Below are positions 8,512 through 16,118 of a stretch of DNA of 64,000 nt, piece after piece. This DNA comes from DATNPX01 sp036702975 (GTDB taxonomy: Bacteria; Cyanobacteriota; Vampirovibrionia; Obscuribacterales; Obscuribacteraceae). Numbering within the stretch: position 1 is the stretch's first letter; each line of letters starts with the position of its first letter. The notes under the pieces are model-generated. The model worked only from the letters and a program-made list of their open reading frames with translations. It was not told the origin of the DNA and ran no database searches. The stretch lies in contig DATNPX010000043.1 in assembly GCA_036702975.1 (NCBI GenBank), forward strand, positions 175,570 to 239,569, in the 5' to 3' direction. Made by a program: the position numbers and the translations under genes.

Positions 8512-9585
8512 ATGATCGAAAAGCTTATTTCCTCGTGTCTTTTGTCTCTCCTTCTCTTGGAAATGCCTCAGATGGCTTTAGCAGAACAGACTCCTTTGAT
8601 AATTGCTCACCGCGGAGCGAGTGGCTATCGGCCCGAACACACTCTAGCGGCTTATGAATTGGCGATAGACCTAGGAGCAGATTATATAGAGCCAGATCTG
8701 GTGTCGACTAAGGATGGGGTGCTTGTTGCGCGTCACGAAAACGACATTACCGGTACTACCGACGTTGCAGAGCACCCTGAATTTGCAAGCCGTAAGAGAT
8801 CGAAAACAATCGACGGTGAGCCTAGAACTGGCTGGTTTACCGAAGACTTCACATTGAGTGAGTTGAATACATTGCATGCTCGCGAACGCATGCCAAAAGT
8901 TCGGCAGCACAACACGATATACAACGACCGGTACAGCATTCCAACATTCCAGCAGATTATAGATCTTGTCAAGAAAAAGAGCGAAGAGCAACATCGAATT
9001 ATAGGTATTTATCCGGAAGCTAAACATCCGACTTATTTTGCAAGCATTGGTCTTTCTACCGAAAAACCGCTGCTAGAGACGCTCAACAAAAACGGTTATC
9101 TTGACGAGAAGTCACCAGTCTTTATTCAGTGTTTCGAGCCGTCGACGCTTAAACGATTTCACGAGCAAACACGAATTCGGCTCATACAACTTGTCGATGA
9201 AGAGGGACAGCCATACGATTTCACAATCAAAAAAGATACTCGCACGTGTTTAGACATGGTGAAACCTGAAGGACTTGCCGATATCGCAAAATATGCCCAA
9301 GGAATAGGACCTAACAAAAGCTTGATCATGCCTCGCGATAAGAGTGGCAAAATGCTCAAGGCGACATCGCTTATTGCCGATGCCCACAAGGTCGGATTGT
9401 TGGTGCACCCCTGGACTTTCAGAAATGAAAACGCGTTTTTACCCAGCGACTTGCGCAGTGCAAATGGCAGTGATGCAGACTATGGAGATATCTTCGCTGA
9501 ATACAAGCTCTTCTTTGACCTTGGTGTAGACGGCGTATTCAGCGAAAATCCGGATACTGCGCATCAGGCGCGAGTCGGAAAATAG
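8512..9585 (+). CDS. glpQ: Glycerophosphodiester phosphodiesterase
   Basis: A secreted or periplasmic enzyme of about 357 residues that hydrolyses glycerophosphodiesters to glycerol-3-phosphate and an alcohol. A signal peptide covers residues 1-24 (LISSCLLSLLLLEMPQMALA). The GDPD fold shows AHRGASGYRPEHT (catalytic His33), EPD at 60-62, and HENDITGTTDV (His75). The length and the insert after the second histidine match the GlpQ-type periplasmic subfamily. I place the start at 8512 because AGGGGAG lies eight bases before it; an upstream in-frame ATG at 8470 would spoil the signal peptide. The enzyme likely recycles lipid headgroups as carbon or phosphate source. Confidence 0.9.
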   Translation: MIEKLISSCLLSLLLLEMPQMALAEQTPLIIAHRGASGYRPEHTLAAYELAIDLGADYIEPDLVSTKDGVLVARHENDITGTTDVAEHPEFASRKRSKTIDGEPRTGWFTEDFTLSELNTLHARERMPKVRQHNTIYNDRYSIPTFQQIIDLVKKKSEEQHRIIGIYPEAKHPTYFASIGLSTEKPLLETLNKNGYLDEKSPVFIQCFEPSTLKRFHEQTRIRLIQLVDEEGQPYDFTIKKDTRTCLDMVKPEGLADIAKYAQGIGPNKSLIMPRDKSGKMLKATSLIADAHKVGLLVHPWTFRNENAFLPSDLRSANGSDADYGDIFAEYKLFFDLGVDGVFSENPDTAHQARVGK

Positions 9586-9590
9586 TTTGG

Positions 9591-10520
9591 CTAATATCTG
9601 ATTTGATTATTCGGATATTCGAGAGTTTGACCGTTTGGAGCAGCTCCCGGCTGTTGTGCGCCATTGGGTTGTGAATAGTTTTGCTGAAATGAATTTTGAT
9701 AATAGCCACTGGTTGATGGCTGTGGTGCCGTGGTTGACTGCGGAGCGGTCGACTGCTGTGCGTAAGTCGATTGTTGTGGGGCTGTGGTCGGTTGCGTATA
9801 AGTTGATTGTTGCGGCTCTGCTGCGCGCTCGTTGTAGACCGGCTGCTGGGAGTATGGTGCATAGCTTGGCGGCAGCGAGTAACTCGGTTGTTGTGAGTAG
9901 CTGGGCTGCAGTGGGTAATTTGGTTGCTGTTGGTAGTTTGGTTGTTGCGAGTAAGATTGCTCTTTGTAGGTGGGCTCCTGCGCGTAGTTTGGTCGTGGAG
10001 AATTGAGGGCGTTTGTCTCACCTTCCCGCGCAGGCGGTATCATGAGCGGGTTGTATGGTAGTCGCTGATTTAGATAGATGTTCAGATTAGCGACGACCTT
10101 AATCGCTCCATTCGGCAAATTGCTACCAAAGAAAGTATGTTGTGTGCGTCCAACGAAGAATCGACGTCTGCTTTCGGTGTGCAGCACACCTTCGAATAGG
10201 TCTGACGACATGCGGCTTGTGCCGTCGGGATTTTCGTAAATGACGTTTCCGCGAATGAAGACTCCATCTCGGAGGTCCGCAGGTATTGGGCACCACTGCA
10301 TCCATTGTGCCCGTCTTCCTTCGTACATGGTTTCAACATGTTCTTTGCCGAAAAGCCAGGGACCGGCGTAACTTTTATTCGCGGCGTTGAGATCGTAGTA
10401 GTGTTTTCCAGTCGATGCATCAGCTCTCAGATACTGGTCAGCGGAATGAGCGTAGAGCGCCTCCTGCTGCCTAGGTGCGTCTTCATAGCTTTTGTCTTTT
10501 ACTTCGCCGGTTAAAAGCAT
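9591..10520 (-). CDS. Protein with long Gln/Tyr/Ser/Pro-rich tail
   Basis: A 309-residue protein of unknown function. Residues 1-160 form an ordinary folded part (for example YAGPWLFGKEHVETMYEGRR, FFVGRTQHTFFG, GAIKVVANLNIYLNQRLPYN). Residues about 175-309 are low in complexity: repeated QQPNY, QQPSY, QQSTY and APQ units, almost without charge. Such tails are prion-like or wall-associating in other proteins; neither role is shown here. There is no signal peptide. The ATG overlaps the stop of the TPR gene upstream (TAATG), so translation is coupled and the two proteins probably act together. Confidence 0.75.
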   Translation of the reverse strand: MLLTGEVKDKSYEDAPRQQEALYAHSADQYLRADASTGKHYYDLNAANKSYAGPWLFGKEHVETMYEGRRAQWMQWCPIPADLRDGVFIRGNVIYENPDGTSRMSSDLFEGVLHTESRRRFFVGRTQHTFFGSNLPNGAIKVVANLNIYLNQRLPYNPLMIPPAREGETNALNSPRPNYAQEPTYKEQSYSQQPNYQQQPNYPLQPSYSQQPSYSLPPSYAPYSQQPVYNERAAEPQQSTYTQPTTAPQQSTYAQQSTAPQSTTAPQPSTSGYYQNSFQQNYSQPNGAQQPGAAPNGQTLEYPNNQIRY

Positions 10521-11737
10521 TATTTGATTTGCTCTCCAGCGATGGGTTCATATAAGTGTAAATATTGTTTGGCTATAGCGTCACTTTCTGTGGTGCGCTT
10601 TTGCTCTTTGAGTAAATCTGCATATGCCCGCGGAAGCTCATAGAGTCTGCGTTGGTCTGCTCTGTCTAGGGTCTCGTATGTCTGTAGCGCTCGCTTGTAA
10701 TAACTTTCAGACTCTTCCGGTTTGTTGTGTCTGTGATAAAAATGAGCGACTTCAATTAGGCATTCGGTCAACGTCATCGGTTTGGTCGTTGTGTTTTTCT
10801 GCAATGTGTCGAGCGCATCGTTGTAGATCTTTTCGGCTTCGTCGGTACGTCCCTGTTCATCTGCGACTTTTGCGATGTTTAAGAGATGAACGATGGTATC
10901 CGGATGACCTTTGCCCTTGATTGCCTCTTGTGCCGCCAATGCTTGTTTGTATGCTTCTTCCGCATCGCTTGGATGTTGTAGCTTTGCGTGGCACAGCCCA
11001 ACATAATGGAAGGCAGATGCTTTAAGTGCCGGATTTTTATCGGAGATCTTGGCCGCACGTTGGAGAAACTCGATCGCCCCAGCCGCATCATTGCAGTGAT
11101 AAAGCAGAGAGCCGAGATTGATAAGGTCGGAAGCGACTTCTTCGTGCGTGCTCCCGTATGATTTCTCATCGATTGCCAGCGCCTGAAGATATAGTGTCTT
11201 CGCCTCCGAGCAATTTCTCATCTCAGCGTAGAGGTTCGCAAGATTTGTTTTGGTGATAGCGACAGACGGCGAATTGTCTCCTAGTTTTTTCTCTTTGATC
11301 TCGAGAACTTCTTTGTAAAGCTTTTCTGCGTCTTCGTCTTTGCCAAGCTTTTCGTCTACCAAGGCGAGATTGCCGAGAGTTTCGGCCGTCAAAATGTTCG
11401 CTTCGCCGAGTTTTTTCCGTCTGATCGTGAGAGCGCGATTTAGACTAGGCAAGGCTTCCTCGTACCTTCCTTGTTTGATGAAAAGATGGGTCATCTGATT
11501 CAGCGTCTGAGCTACTTTCAGGTCGTCGGTTCCGAATTTTTCGGCTTCCGCAAGAGCATCCTTCCAGAGTTTGTCGGCGTTTTCATATTTGCCATCGATA
11601 AAAGCCTTCTCTGCAGACTCCTCTTTTGTTGTCCATGCATCACTGGCTGTCGGTTCAGCGTATGCAAAGCTGAAGGCACTCACAACAAAAGTTGTCAGCG
11701 CAAAAACGAATTGCAAAGATTGACGACGTAAATGCAT
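10520..11737 (-). CDS. Secreted tetratricopeptide-repeat protein
   Basis: About 405 residues from the chosen start. A signal peptide (LQFVFALTTFVVSAFSFAYA) is followed by eight or more TPR units of about 42 residues with the kinesin-light-chain-like pattern (LNRALTIRRKKLGEANILTAETLGNLA type). TPRs bind protein partners; exported forms often scaffold envelope complexes. I prefer the ATG at 11737 over an upstream one at 11761 because it places the basic n-region directly before the hydrophobic core. It is coupled by a 1-base overlap to the Q/Y-rich protein downstream and divergent from the NUDIX gene. Confidence 0.85.
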   Translation of the reverse strand: MHLRRQSLQFVFALTTFVVSAFSFAYAEPTASDAWTTKEESAEKAFIDGKYENADKLWKDALAEAEKFGTDDLKVAQTLNQMTHLFIKQGRYEEALPSLNRALTIRRKKLGEANILTAETLGNLALVDEKLGKDEDAEKLYKEVLEIKEKKLGDNSPSVAITKTNLANLYAEMRNCSEAKTLYLQALAIDEKSYGSTHEEVASDLINLGSLLYHCNDAAGAIEFLQRAAKISDKNPALKASAFHYVGLCHAKLQHPSDAEEAYKQALAAQEAIKGKGHPDTIVHLLNIAKVADEQGRTDEAEKIYNDALDTLQKNTTTKPMTLTECLIEVAHFYHRHNKPEESESYYKRALQTYETLDRADQRRLYELPRAYADLLKEQKRTTESDAIAKQYLHLYEPIAGEQIK

Positions 11738-11842
11738 GGTTCGGCTCATTATACACGTCATGGACGAGCACTCGGTGGCTATAATCTTGCGAGGCCAGCA
11801 TGCCGAACAAAAACGTTCGAACAGAAAAATAATGGTGTTGAG

Positions 11843-12412
11843 ATGGTATTAAAGAAGAGCGAACTAAATCCCTGGAAGACCAACGGTACGCGCGTTGTAT
11901 ATGAGAACCCCTGGATTCGAGTATCTCAAGACGACGTCACCCAGCCAGATGGAACCCCTGGAATTTATGGTGTGGTGCACTTCAAGAACAAGGCGATCGG
12001 TGTCGTTCCAATCGATGAGGAAGGTTACATCTATTTGGTAGGCCAGTACCGGTATCCGCTCGGGCAGTATTCATGGGAGATTCCAGAGGGTGGGTGCCCG
12101 GAGGGTGAGCAATATCTAGACGCGGCAAAAAGGGAGTTGGCGGAAGAGACTGGTTTGACCGCGAGGAATTGGACGGAGCTCTGTCGTTCACATCTGTCGA
12201 ATTCTGTCAGCGATGAAGAGGCGATTATTTATCTGGCCACCGGACTGACTCAAGGACAAGCAACTCCAGACGCGAATGAAGATCTCGCGCACAAACGCGT
12301 CAAATTTGAGCAAGCCGTGGAAATGGTTCAGCGTGGGGAGATCACAGATTCCATGAGCGTTATGGCCATAATGCACTATGCATACCGGCTGCTAAAGGAG
12401 CAGCTGCACTGA
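11843..12412 (+). CDS. NUDIX hydrolase, ADP-ribose pyrophosphatase-like
   Basis: A cytoplasmic hydrolase of about 189 residues. The NUDIX box is complete: GGCPEGEQYLDAAKRELAEETG fits GX5EX7REUXEEXGU. Upstream, QYRYPLGQYSWEIPEGG is typical of the ADP-ribose/ADP-sugar subfamily (NudF/YqkG-like), which splits ADP-sugars into AMP and a sugar phosphate. The start ATG at 11843 gives the usual family length; an earlier in-frame start would add a poorly conserved leader that overlaps the TPR gene. Substrate assignment is by subfamily resemblance only. Confidence 0.88.
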   Translation: MVLKKSELNPWKTNGTRVVYENPWIRVSQDDVTQPDGTPGIYGVVHFKNKAIGVVPIDEEGYIYLVGQYRYPLGQYSWEIPEGGCPEGEQYLDAAKRELAEETGLTARNWTELCRSHLSNSVSDEEAIIYLATGLTQGQATPDANEDLAHKRVKFEQAVEMVQRGEITDSMSVMAIMHYAYRLLKEQLH

Positions 12413-12459
12413 AAATTTTGATTTTAAATGGTACTGAATTTGGTGCCCGAAATGGACAA

Positions 12460-12485
12460 TCACGAAGCCGTTTCCGACTTCGTGA
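12460..12485. terminator. Hairpin between convergent genes
   Basis: TCACGAAG (12460-12467) and CTTCGTGA (12478-12485) form a perfect 8-bp stem with a 10-base loop, 48 bases after the NUDIX stop and between two convergent genes. No T-run follows, so it is either a weak or Rho-assisted terminator. Confidence 0.35.
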
Positions 12486-12658
12486 CTGCGGGTCTGCGTG
12501 TAAAAGGTTTGCGACCGTTCGGGGATACGAGTGGCGACGAGCCGCTCATCGGTCGCATCGTTAAGATAAACAATTGGATGTGACAACTGCGTGAAATTTG
12601 CACATGCCGAAAAACTTTTTTGTCTGTTTCTTTAGAGGTTCGTTTTGGGTTTTCTAGC

Positions 12659-13408
12659 TCAGGTGTACCAAACTGTGACGCCGCTGTCTGCGAACTGCTG
12701 AAGCTTCTCCTCGTCGGCGTCAGAAATAAGATAAGAGACATCGCTTAGATCTGCGACGAGGTAAGACGCGACGAAACCGATCTTTTCATGTCCAGCCAGC
12801 ACTGCGACTTCGGCACTGTTCTGAATAAATGTTCGCTTGATGATGGCGTCGTCGTAGTTTTCTACAGTTGCACCTGCGGCAGCGGTTAAGCCGTGAACGC
12901 TGACAATCGACAAGTCTGGTTTGAATTGTTTTGCCTCGCTAATCTGTGCCGGTCCTGTGGTCAGCAAAAGATCCGGTACCAACTTGCCACCTAATAAAAT
13001 GACTTCTGACTGATGAAGGCTTGCTAAGGCGGTCGCTGTGGGAAGGCTATGAGTAACGAAAGTGCCCTTGAAGTCAGCTGGTAGATGCGCTGCCAATGGA
13101 ATCGTCGTCGTGCCACCGTCAACGAAGATGAGCATGCCCGTGCGAATTAAGCTCACACTGCGGCGAGCGATTTGAGACTTTTCCTCAACATTCAAATCCT
13201 GGCGGGCGCTGTAGTCATATGGGACCGTCGTCATGGCCATCGCCCCGCCGTGAACCTTCTTCAAAAGCCTGGCGTCAGCCAGCTCTTTAAGGTCACGACG
13301 AACTGTATCTTCGGATACATCCAATTCGCGAACCAGGTCGGTAGAGAGAACCTGACCTTCCTTTGAGAGCTTTACAAGTATCTTCTTTCGGCGTTCTTCT
13401 GCTAACAA
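12659..13408 (-). CDS. DeoR/GlpR-family transcriptional regulator
   Basis: A DNA-binding sugar-responsive repressor of about 249 residues. The N-terminal winged helix reads LAEERRKKILVKLSKEG to LDVSEDTVRRDLKEL, the DeoR signature. The C-terminal part is the sugar-phosphate-sensing isomerase-like domain (DGGTTT near the middle, LLGG). The start is doubtful: an open frame reaches TTG at 13492, overlapping the start of the divergent nucleotidase gene, while TTG at 13408 gives MLAEERRKKIL, the usual family start. I prefer the latter. Divergent arrangement suggests it may regulate the nucleotidase gene. Its effector cannot be read from the sequence. Confidence 0.88.
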   Translation of the reverse strand: MLAEERRKKILVKLSKEGQVLSTDLVRELDVSEDTVRRDLKELADARLLKKVHGGAMAMTTVPYDYSARQDLNVEEKSQIARRSVSLIRTGMLIFVDGGTTTIPLAAHLPADFKGTFVTHSLPTATALASLHQSEVILLGGKLVPDLLLTTGPAQISEAKQFKPDLSIVSVHGLTAAAGATVENYDDAIIKRTFIQNSAEVAVLAGHEKIGFVASYLVADLSDVSYLISDADEEKLQQFADSGVTVWYT

Positions 13409-13482
13409 TGGCTTGACTTCTCGCTCCTGAAGGTCTATGCTGTATTTTACAGGATTTTGCGGTTTTATGCGGGAATTTTCAA

Positions 13483-14031
13483 ATGGCGACAATAGCAGTA
13501 GACATGGATGAAGTGATAGCAGACGCCCTTGGCGAGCATTTGAGCCGATATAACGCTCGCTACGGTGGTTCTGTGACCAAAGACCACCTGCACGGTTTTT
13601 TGCTGCGTGATGTCGTCCCGCAACAGCATCGCCTTGAGGTCGACCAGCTTGTGCACACCGAAGACTTCTTTGAGAATTTAGGCGTCATGCCGGATGCTCA
13701 AGAAGTTCTTTTAAAGCTGAGCCACAGCCACGATATCTTCATCACCACCGCAGCGATGGAGGTGCCCAACTCCTTCAACTCGAAGTATCGGTGGTTGCTT
13801 CAGCACTTCCCCTTCCTCTCGCCGATGAATTTCGTTTTTTGTGGTGACAAACACATAATCGCTGCTGACTACCTAATTGATGATAATGCTCGCCATTTCG
13901 CCAAATTCGGAGGCGAAGGCATATTGTTCGATGCTCCACACAATAGAAACGTGACTGGCTATCGGCGCGTTCACAATTGGAAGGAAGTCGAGGCGTTCTT
14001 CGCTCCCACTCTCGCTTGTGCGCAGGTTTAG
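13483..14031 (+). CDS. 5'(3')-deoxyribonucleotidase-like HAD phosphatase
   Basis: A 182-residue cytoplasmic phosphatase of the HAD superfamily. Motif I is VDMDEVIAD at residues 6-14, with nucleophile Asp7 and acid/base Asp9. Motif II is in FITTAAM, and motif IV is LIDDNARHF near 128. The spacing matches the 5'(3')-deoxyribonucleotidase (NT5C) family that dephosphorylates nucleoside monophosphates. It is divergent from a DeoR-type repressor, an arrangement that suggests local control. The short length fits the family. Confidence 0.83.
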   Translation: MATIAVDMDEVIADALGEHLSRYNARYGGSVTKDHLHGFLLRDVVPQQHRLEVDQLVHTEDFFENLGVMPDAQEVLLKLSHSHDIFITTAAMEVPNSFNSKYRWLLQHFPFLSPMNFVFCGDKHIIAADYLIDDNARHFAKFGGEGILFDAPHNRNVTGYRRVHNWKEVEAFFAPTLACAQV

Positions 14032-14158
14032 AGTTCATTGGTTAGCTCTTTAGGCTGGCTGAGTTAGATTTGATCAGCGCGAGTCAACTTGATTGATTTG
14101 GCGCGCCTTCTTGCGGGCAAGATCGATTAAGCGGCGACTTGATAAAACGAGAACGAAA

Positions 14159-14695
14159 GTGGCTTCCAAATGCGCTCATGAAGAATCTCGGCTGACTTGT
14201 ACTGATTGTGGCAAGCCGATTTGCGCTAGTTGTTTGGTTCAGTGCCCAGTTGGCTTTCGATGCAAACCATGTGTAGGACCAGCGAAGACCCCTCAAGCTG
14301 CCGGGACGACCAAGGTCATTTTGAAGATGATCGGTGCTTGTTCGCTTCTTGGCTTGGGCGGCGGGCTGATTATGCCGTTTATTCAGATACCGTTATTCAG
14401 TTGTGTTATTTGCTATTTCATGGGCTTGTTCGGTGGTCGCTGGTTGATACAGTTTATGGACTACCGGATGGGTGAGAACACGACAAGGATTATTGTGTTC
14501 GGACTATTGCTCGGTATGTCCTTTAGTTGTCTCAGTGGCTATCCTTTGGTTGTGTGTTGGATGATTAGTTCGTCGATCATGCATGGTGGTGCAGGGCTAT
14601 TCGATGTACTGGCGAACGCAGTCTGCTGGTTGTTTTGCCCGCTTGCATTTATTTTCGGCGTTCTGCGCCCAACTGTATATGGTGAGCGTTGGTAG
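14159..14695 (+). CDS. Membrane protein with B-box-like zinc finger
   Basis: About 178 residues. The N-terminal part has a treble of cysteine and histidine ligands: CAHEE, CTDCGKPICASCL, CPVGFRCKPC. This is the B-box-like zinc finger found at the start of many bacterial membrane proteins, for example before rhomboid domains. Three or four transmembrane segments follow (about residues 55-175). No rhomboid Ser/His motif is seen. GTG at 14159 puts the zinc finger at the very start; an upstream TTG at 14093 would add a basic leader without a ribosome site. Function unknown. Confidence 0.7.
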   Translation: MASKCAHEESRLTCTDCGKPICASCLVQCPVGFRCKPCVGPAKTPQAAGTTKVILKMIGACSLLGLGGGLIMPFIQIPLFSCVICYFMGLFGGRWLIQFMDYRMGENTTRIIVFGLLLGMSFSCLSGYPLVVCWMISSSIMHGGAGLFDVLANAVCWLFCPLAFIFGVLRPTVYGERW

Positions 14696-14953
14696 TGCTA
14701 TATGTGGTGCTGAACAGTTGCATTGAATATGCATAGTTGAGCGTCGATAGATTCGAAATTGCCTACCGGTTATTCGCCCGTACTCCTGGCTATGCAAGCT
14801 CTGCGAGCTTCGCTGTATATCATCGATTGTCGCTCAACCGCAAAATTTAATAGAGCAATTTGTTACACGAGCTCTTCCCATTTAGCAACTCCTTAAACGA
14901 AGGGTGTAAAAATTAGACCCGCAAATTGGAATCCCATTGTTGAGGAGACTCCC

Positions 14954-15118
14954 ATGCCTAGTGCATCTACAGGAATGATCTGGTTCGACATTCTTCTCCG
15001 TCCGTTCTTCAAATTCGGTATGAAATTTCCGTTGGTCGGGCTTTTATGTTTGCTCGCTTTGTACGGAGCAGTTGCATATTTCGCATTGAAATCTGCCTAT
15101 CTTGACCTTGATTACTAA
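14954..15118 (+). CDS. Small single-pass membrane protein, 54 residues
   Basis: A short frame with a strong ribosome site (TTGAGGAGACTCCC before the ATG). Residues 1-24 are amphipathic (FDILLRPFFKFGMKF) and residues 25-46 form one transmembrane helix (PLVGLLCLLALYGAVAYFAL); the end is acidic (YLDLDY). No homologue comes to mind. The gene stands alone, about 260 bases from its left neighbour and 230 from the right. Codon use looks ordinary and the frame is closed by TAA. Confidence 0.55.
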   Translation: MPSASTGMIWFDILLRPFFKFGMKFPLVGLLCLLALYGAVAYFALKSAYLDLDY

Positions 15119-15281
15119 CGGGAACGCTGCATTGATGCCTGTTTCAGCAGCTTGTGCGAAGAAACTGGCAGATCTGGTAATTCGTCAAAATTTCATCAAC
15201 TACTCTATTCGCCGATGACAGGTGGTTATGGTGTGGTTAACTTCAATGTGATTGCACGAGTCGCCAACGTTTGAGTTCAAG

Positions 15282-15316
15282 AGTTGAAGAGTTGAAGAAA
15301 TGATGAACTCTTCAAC
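15282..15316. terminator. 12-bp stem hairpin
   Basis: AGTTGAAGAGTT (15282-15293) and AACTCTTCAACT (15305-15316) pair perfectly with an 11-base loop. It lies 3' of the gene ending at 15352 on the minus strand and about 165 bases beyond the small membrane gene on the plus strand. The sequence resembles the arm of the dispersed palindrome only in the AGTTGAA part and lacks the CCGATATCGG core, so I treat it as a separate terminator-like hairpin. Confidence 0.4.
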
Positions 15317-15351
15317 TTATGGAAATTCCGATGAGGACGGCTTGTACGAGT

Positions 15352-16095
15352 TTATCTATGTTTGAGATATCTCCTGAAAGATGATTTGATGTCGATGCCA
15401 TTGAGTTCATCGACAGGACTGAAATTAGCAATTTTCTCCATTTCGGTTTGACCTTCGGTCAATGTAATGGCTTCTCCGGCTGCGTTAAACCACTCAGATG
15501 AATACCTCTGGACCAAGCGGTTTGGCGCTACGACTTGGAAGGTAGCAAAGCTCTCTAGCTGCTTTGTTTCCCTGATGACATGACTATCCGGATCAACCGC
15601 GACGCTTACGCCTCGTTTGACAACGGTGAAAGACCGGTCGTTGTTTGTTTTCAATTCCCAACTTGCTGGAATCAAGTAAGTGCCGTTTGAATGCGGCAAT
15701 TTGCTTTCTATGTCAGCTGAGGTGTAGATGTTGCCATCAGGGTCGTTCTGATACCCGATGTAAGTTATGGAATTCTCGTATTTGTCAGCTGTTTTTTTTG
15801 TGCGAACTCCTGTTTTGATGTCGACGCTCGATACGCCATACCGCCGAAGCATCTGCCATTTTCCTGCAGCTTCCGAAGGAATAATCGCCCAGCGGTCGTC
15901 GTTCGATTTTGCTTTGTGGAAGACCTTGCCCGGTTGAAATGCGTCTGGAACTGGTGCTAGCAATTCGGAATGTTCTATGCCCACTTCTAAGGTCTTTGCA
16001 GAGGAAACTGGAGCCATGAGAATCATGGCTCCAGTAAGGAGTATTACGGTCGTCGCTGTAGTTGCCGCGAGTCTACGGGAACATGTGGGTATCAC
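15352..16095 (-). CDS. Secreted protein of unknown function
   Basis: A 247-residue protein with a signal peptide (ATTATTVILLTGAMILMAPVSSA, cleavage near residue 33). The mature part has alternating charged and aromatic stretches (YGVSSVDIKTGVRTKKTADKYENSITYIGYQNDPDG) and no recognised domain. The start is GTG. It lies 23 bases downstream of the three-AAA+ protease gene on the same strand, so it is probably the last gene of that operon and could be a partner or substrate. Confidence 0.7.
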   Translation of the reverse strand: MIPTCSRRLAATTATTVILLTGAMILMAPVSSAKTLEVGIEHSELLAPVPDAFQPGKVFHKAKSNDDRWAIIPSEAAGKWQMLRRYGVSSVDIKTGVRTKKTADKYENSITYIGYQNDPDGNIYTSADIESKLPHSNGTYLIPASWELKTNNDRSFTVVKRGVSVAVDPDSHVIRETKQLESFATFQVVAPNRLVQRYSSEWFNAAGEAITLTEGQTEMEKIANFSPVDELNGIDIKSSFRRYLKHR

Positions 16096-16118
16096 GGTTT
16101 TCCAGTTTTATAGTCCAA

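Noticed and set aside
9635..10006. 123-residue plus-strand frame
   Set aside because: Antisense product of the Q/Y-rich repeats; Val/Ala-rich translation is an artefact of repeat composition.
15270..15316. Twelfth copy of the dispersed palindrome
   Set aside because: It shares AGTTGAA but lacks the CCGATATCGG core and has an 11-base loop.
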